From: Orenia metallireducens
GTDB lineage: Bacteria; Bacillota; Halanaerobiia; Halobacteroidales; Halobacteroidaceae
Assembly: GCF_003001995.1 (NCBI RefSeq)
Contig: NZ_PVNB01000001.1
Coordinates: forward strand, 248,001-312,000
DNA length: 64,000 nt
Direction of reading: 5' to 3'
The notes beneath the pieces were generated by a model that was not told the origin of the DNA, searched no databases, and saw only the letters and a program-made list of their open reading frames with translations. How positions within the stretch are numbered: position 1 is the stretch's first letter; each line of letters opens with the position of its first letter. Position numbers and translations under genes: made by a program. Positions 63,010-64,000 of the stretch are shown here, piece after piece.

Positions 63010-63996
63010 TTAAAATTCCTGATCAAAGGGTAAAGGCTTTTGGTCTAAACAGTGAATTGCTTCAACCAATCTCATAGTTCCTGTCTTAGAACGCATAACT
63101 AAAGAGTGAGTAATAGCATTATTTTCTTGGAATCTAACCCCTTTTAGCATCTCACCATCAGTAACTCCAGTAGCTGAAAAGATAATCTCATCACCAGCAG
63201 CCAAGTCTTCTAACCTCAAAGCCTCATTCACATTATCAATTCCCATCTCCTTAGCCCGCTCTATCTCTTCATCATTTCTAGGAATCAATCTAGCCTGCAT
63301 ATCTCCACCTATACATTTTAATCCAGCAGCTGCTAATACCCCCTCAGGAGCACCACCAATCCCCATCATTATATCTACCCCTGTATCAGGTAATGCAGTA
63401 GCTAAAGCACCAGCTACATCTCCATCTTTAATTAACTTAATTCTAGCTCCAACCCTCCTTACCTGCTCTATCAATCCATCCTCTACACGGTGACGAGGCT
63501 TATCTAAAATTACTACTGTAATATCTTCAATAGCCTTACCCTTTGCCTTAGCAACAGCTTTAATATTTTCTTCTACAGAAGCATCGATATCAATTGCTCC
63601 TTTAGCATCTGGACCTACAGCAATCTTATCCATATACATATCTGGAGCATGTAAAAGAGATCCATGTGAAGCTACTGCTAAAACTGACAAGGCATTAGGT
63701 CGCCCTTCTGCAATAATAGTTGTTCCTTCTAAAGGATCTACTGCTATATCAACTTTAGGAACCTCCCCCGCTCTAGTTCCAATCTTCTCACCAATGTATA
63801 GCATAGGAGCCTCATCAATCTCTCCTTCTCCAATAACTACCTCTCCATCTATATCTATAGTATCAAACATTCCTCGCATAGCATCTACTGCTGCTTGGTC
63901 TGCAGAGTCTTTATCTCCTCTGCCCATCCATCTTGCTGAAGCAAGGGCTGCTGCCTCTGTTACTCTAACAAATTCAATTGCCAATTCTCTTTGCAT
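63010..63996 (-). CDS. glpX: Fructose-1,6-bisphosphatase class II
   Basis: GlpX removes the 1-phosphate of fructose 1,6-bisphosphate in gluconeogenesis. The 328-residue protein begins [20 protein letters not shown] and has the metal-binding [37 protein letters not shown] and [20 protein letters not shown] blocks of the family. The ATG lies four bases inside the right edge, so its ribosome site is outside the window, but the N-terminus matches the family start and the gene looks complete. Confidence 0.96.
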   Translation of the reverse strand: MQRELAIEFVRVTEAAALASARWMGRGDKDSADQAAVDAMRGMFDTIDIDGEVVIGEGEIDEAPMLYIGEKIGTRAGEVPKVDIAVDPLEGTTIIAEGRPNALSVLAVASHGSLLHAPDMYMDKIAVGPDAKGAIDIDASVEENIKAVAKAKGKAIEDITVVILDKPRHRVEDGLIEQVRRVGARIKLIKDGDVAGALATALPDTGVDIMMGIGGAPEGVLAAAGLKCIGGDMQARLIPRNDEEIERAKEMGIDNVNEALRLEDLAAGDEIIFSATGVTDGEMLKGVRFQENNAITHSLVMRSKTGTMRLVEAIHCLDQKPLPFDQEF

Positions 63997-64000
63997 TATC

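Overview
This AT-rich window comes from a spore-forming, diderm (outer-membrane-bearing) member of the Firmicutes. It most resembles Halanaerobiales, probably Halobacteroidaceae (Orenia/Halobacteroides/Acetohalobium-like). Three things support this: a full LPS and outer-membrane assembly cluster, flagellar P- and L-ring genes, and a gene order shared with Bacillus subtilis that includes spoIIID, spoIIQ, spoIID and the atp operon. Genus-level placement is inference. All recognised genes lie on the minus strand, so transcription runs from high to low coordinates.

Layout in transcription order. (1) 64.0-56.1 kb, housekeeping: glpX, a CaCA-type cation exchanger, rho, a LysM/M23 endopeptidase, rpmE, a DUF1385 protein, prfA, prmC. 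(2) 55.5-53.8 kb: a secreted PL9-type pectate lyase with a carbohydrate-binding module, inserted into an otherwise conserved block and preceded by a LacI-type operator. (3) 53.3-46.7 kb: sua5, mntP, a ywlE-like arginine phosphatase with a coiled-coil insert, rpiB, glyA, upp, a dCMP deaminase, tagO. (4) 46.3-38.2 kb: the F-type ATP synthase operon. It has a sigma-A promoter, a clear c-di-AMP (ydaO-type) riboswitch and a hairpin upstream, and two kinds of c subunit. One of these is a fused double hairpin that has lost one ion-binding glutamate. (5) 37.9-33.7 kb: yueI, murA, spoIID, a spoIIQ-like gene, spoIIID. (6) 33.6-28.8 kb: flgF, flgG, flgA, flgH, flgI, flgJ. (7) 28.8-1 bp: the outer-membrane cluster. 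It holds an S55-type protein, tamB, bamA, three ompH/skp paralogues, lpxD, a YjbH-like barrel, a lipoprotein subtilase, lptF, lptG, lptD, lptC, lptA, an unusual ABC permease and its ATPase, lpxC, fabZ, lpxA, lpxI, lpxB and the start of msbA.

The cluster encodes lipid A synthesis (LpxACDIB plus FabZ), its flipping (MsbA), most of the Lpt bridge (LptF/G, C, A, D) and the Bam/Tam machinery. No LptB-type ATPase is visible. In the interval between lptA and lpxC sits a two-gene ABC system. Its ATPase is of the polar-amino-acid type, and its permease-like protein carries about 600 extracytoplasmic residues and a perfectly spaced EAA loop. That gene ends just after a T TTA AAC heptamer, and the -1 frame adds a hydrophobic tail. 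This system, the c-di-AMP control of the ATP synthase and the hybrid c subunits are the most notable observations. Intergenic regions carry several inverted-repeat families and two long perfect palindromes. No RNA genes, CRISPR arrays, insertion sequences with transposases or prophage were seen.
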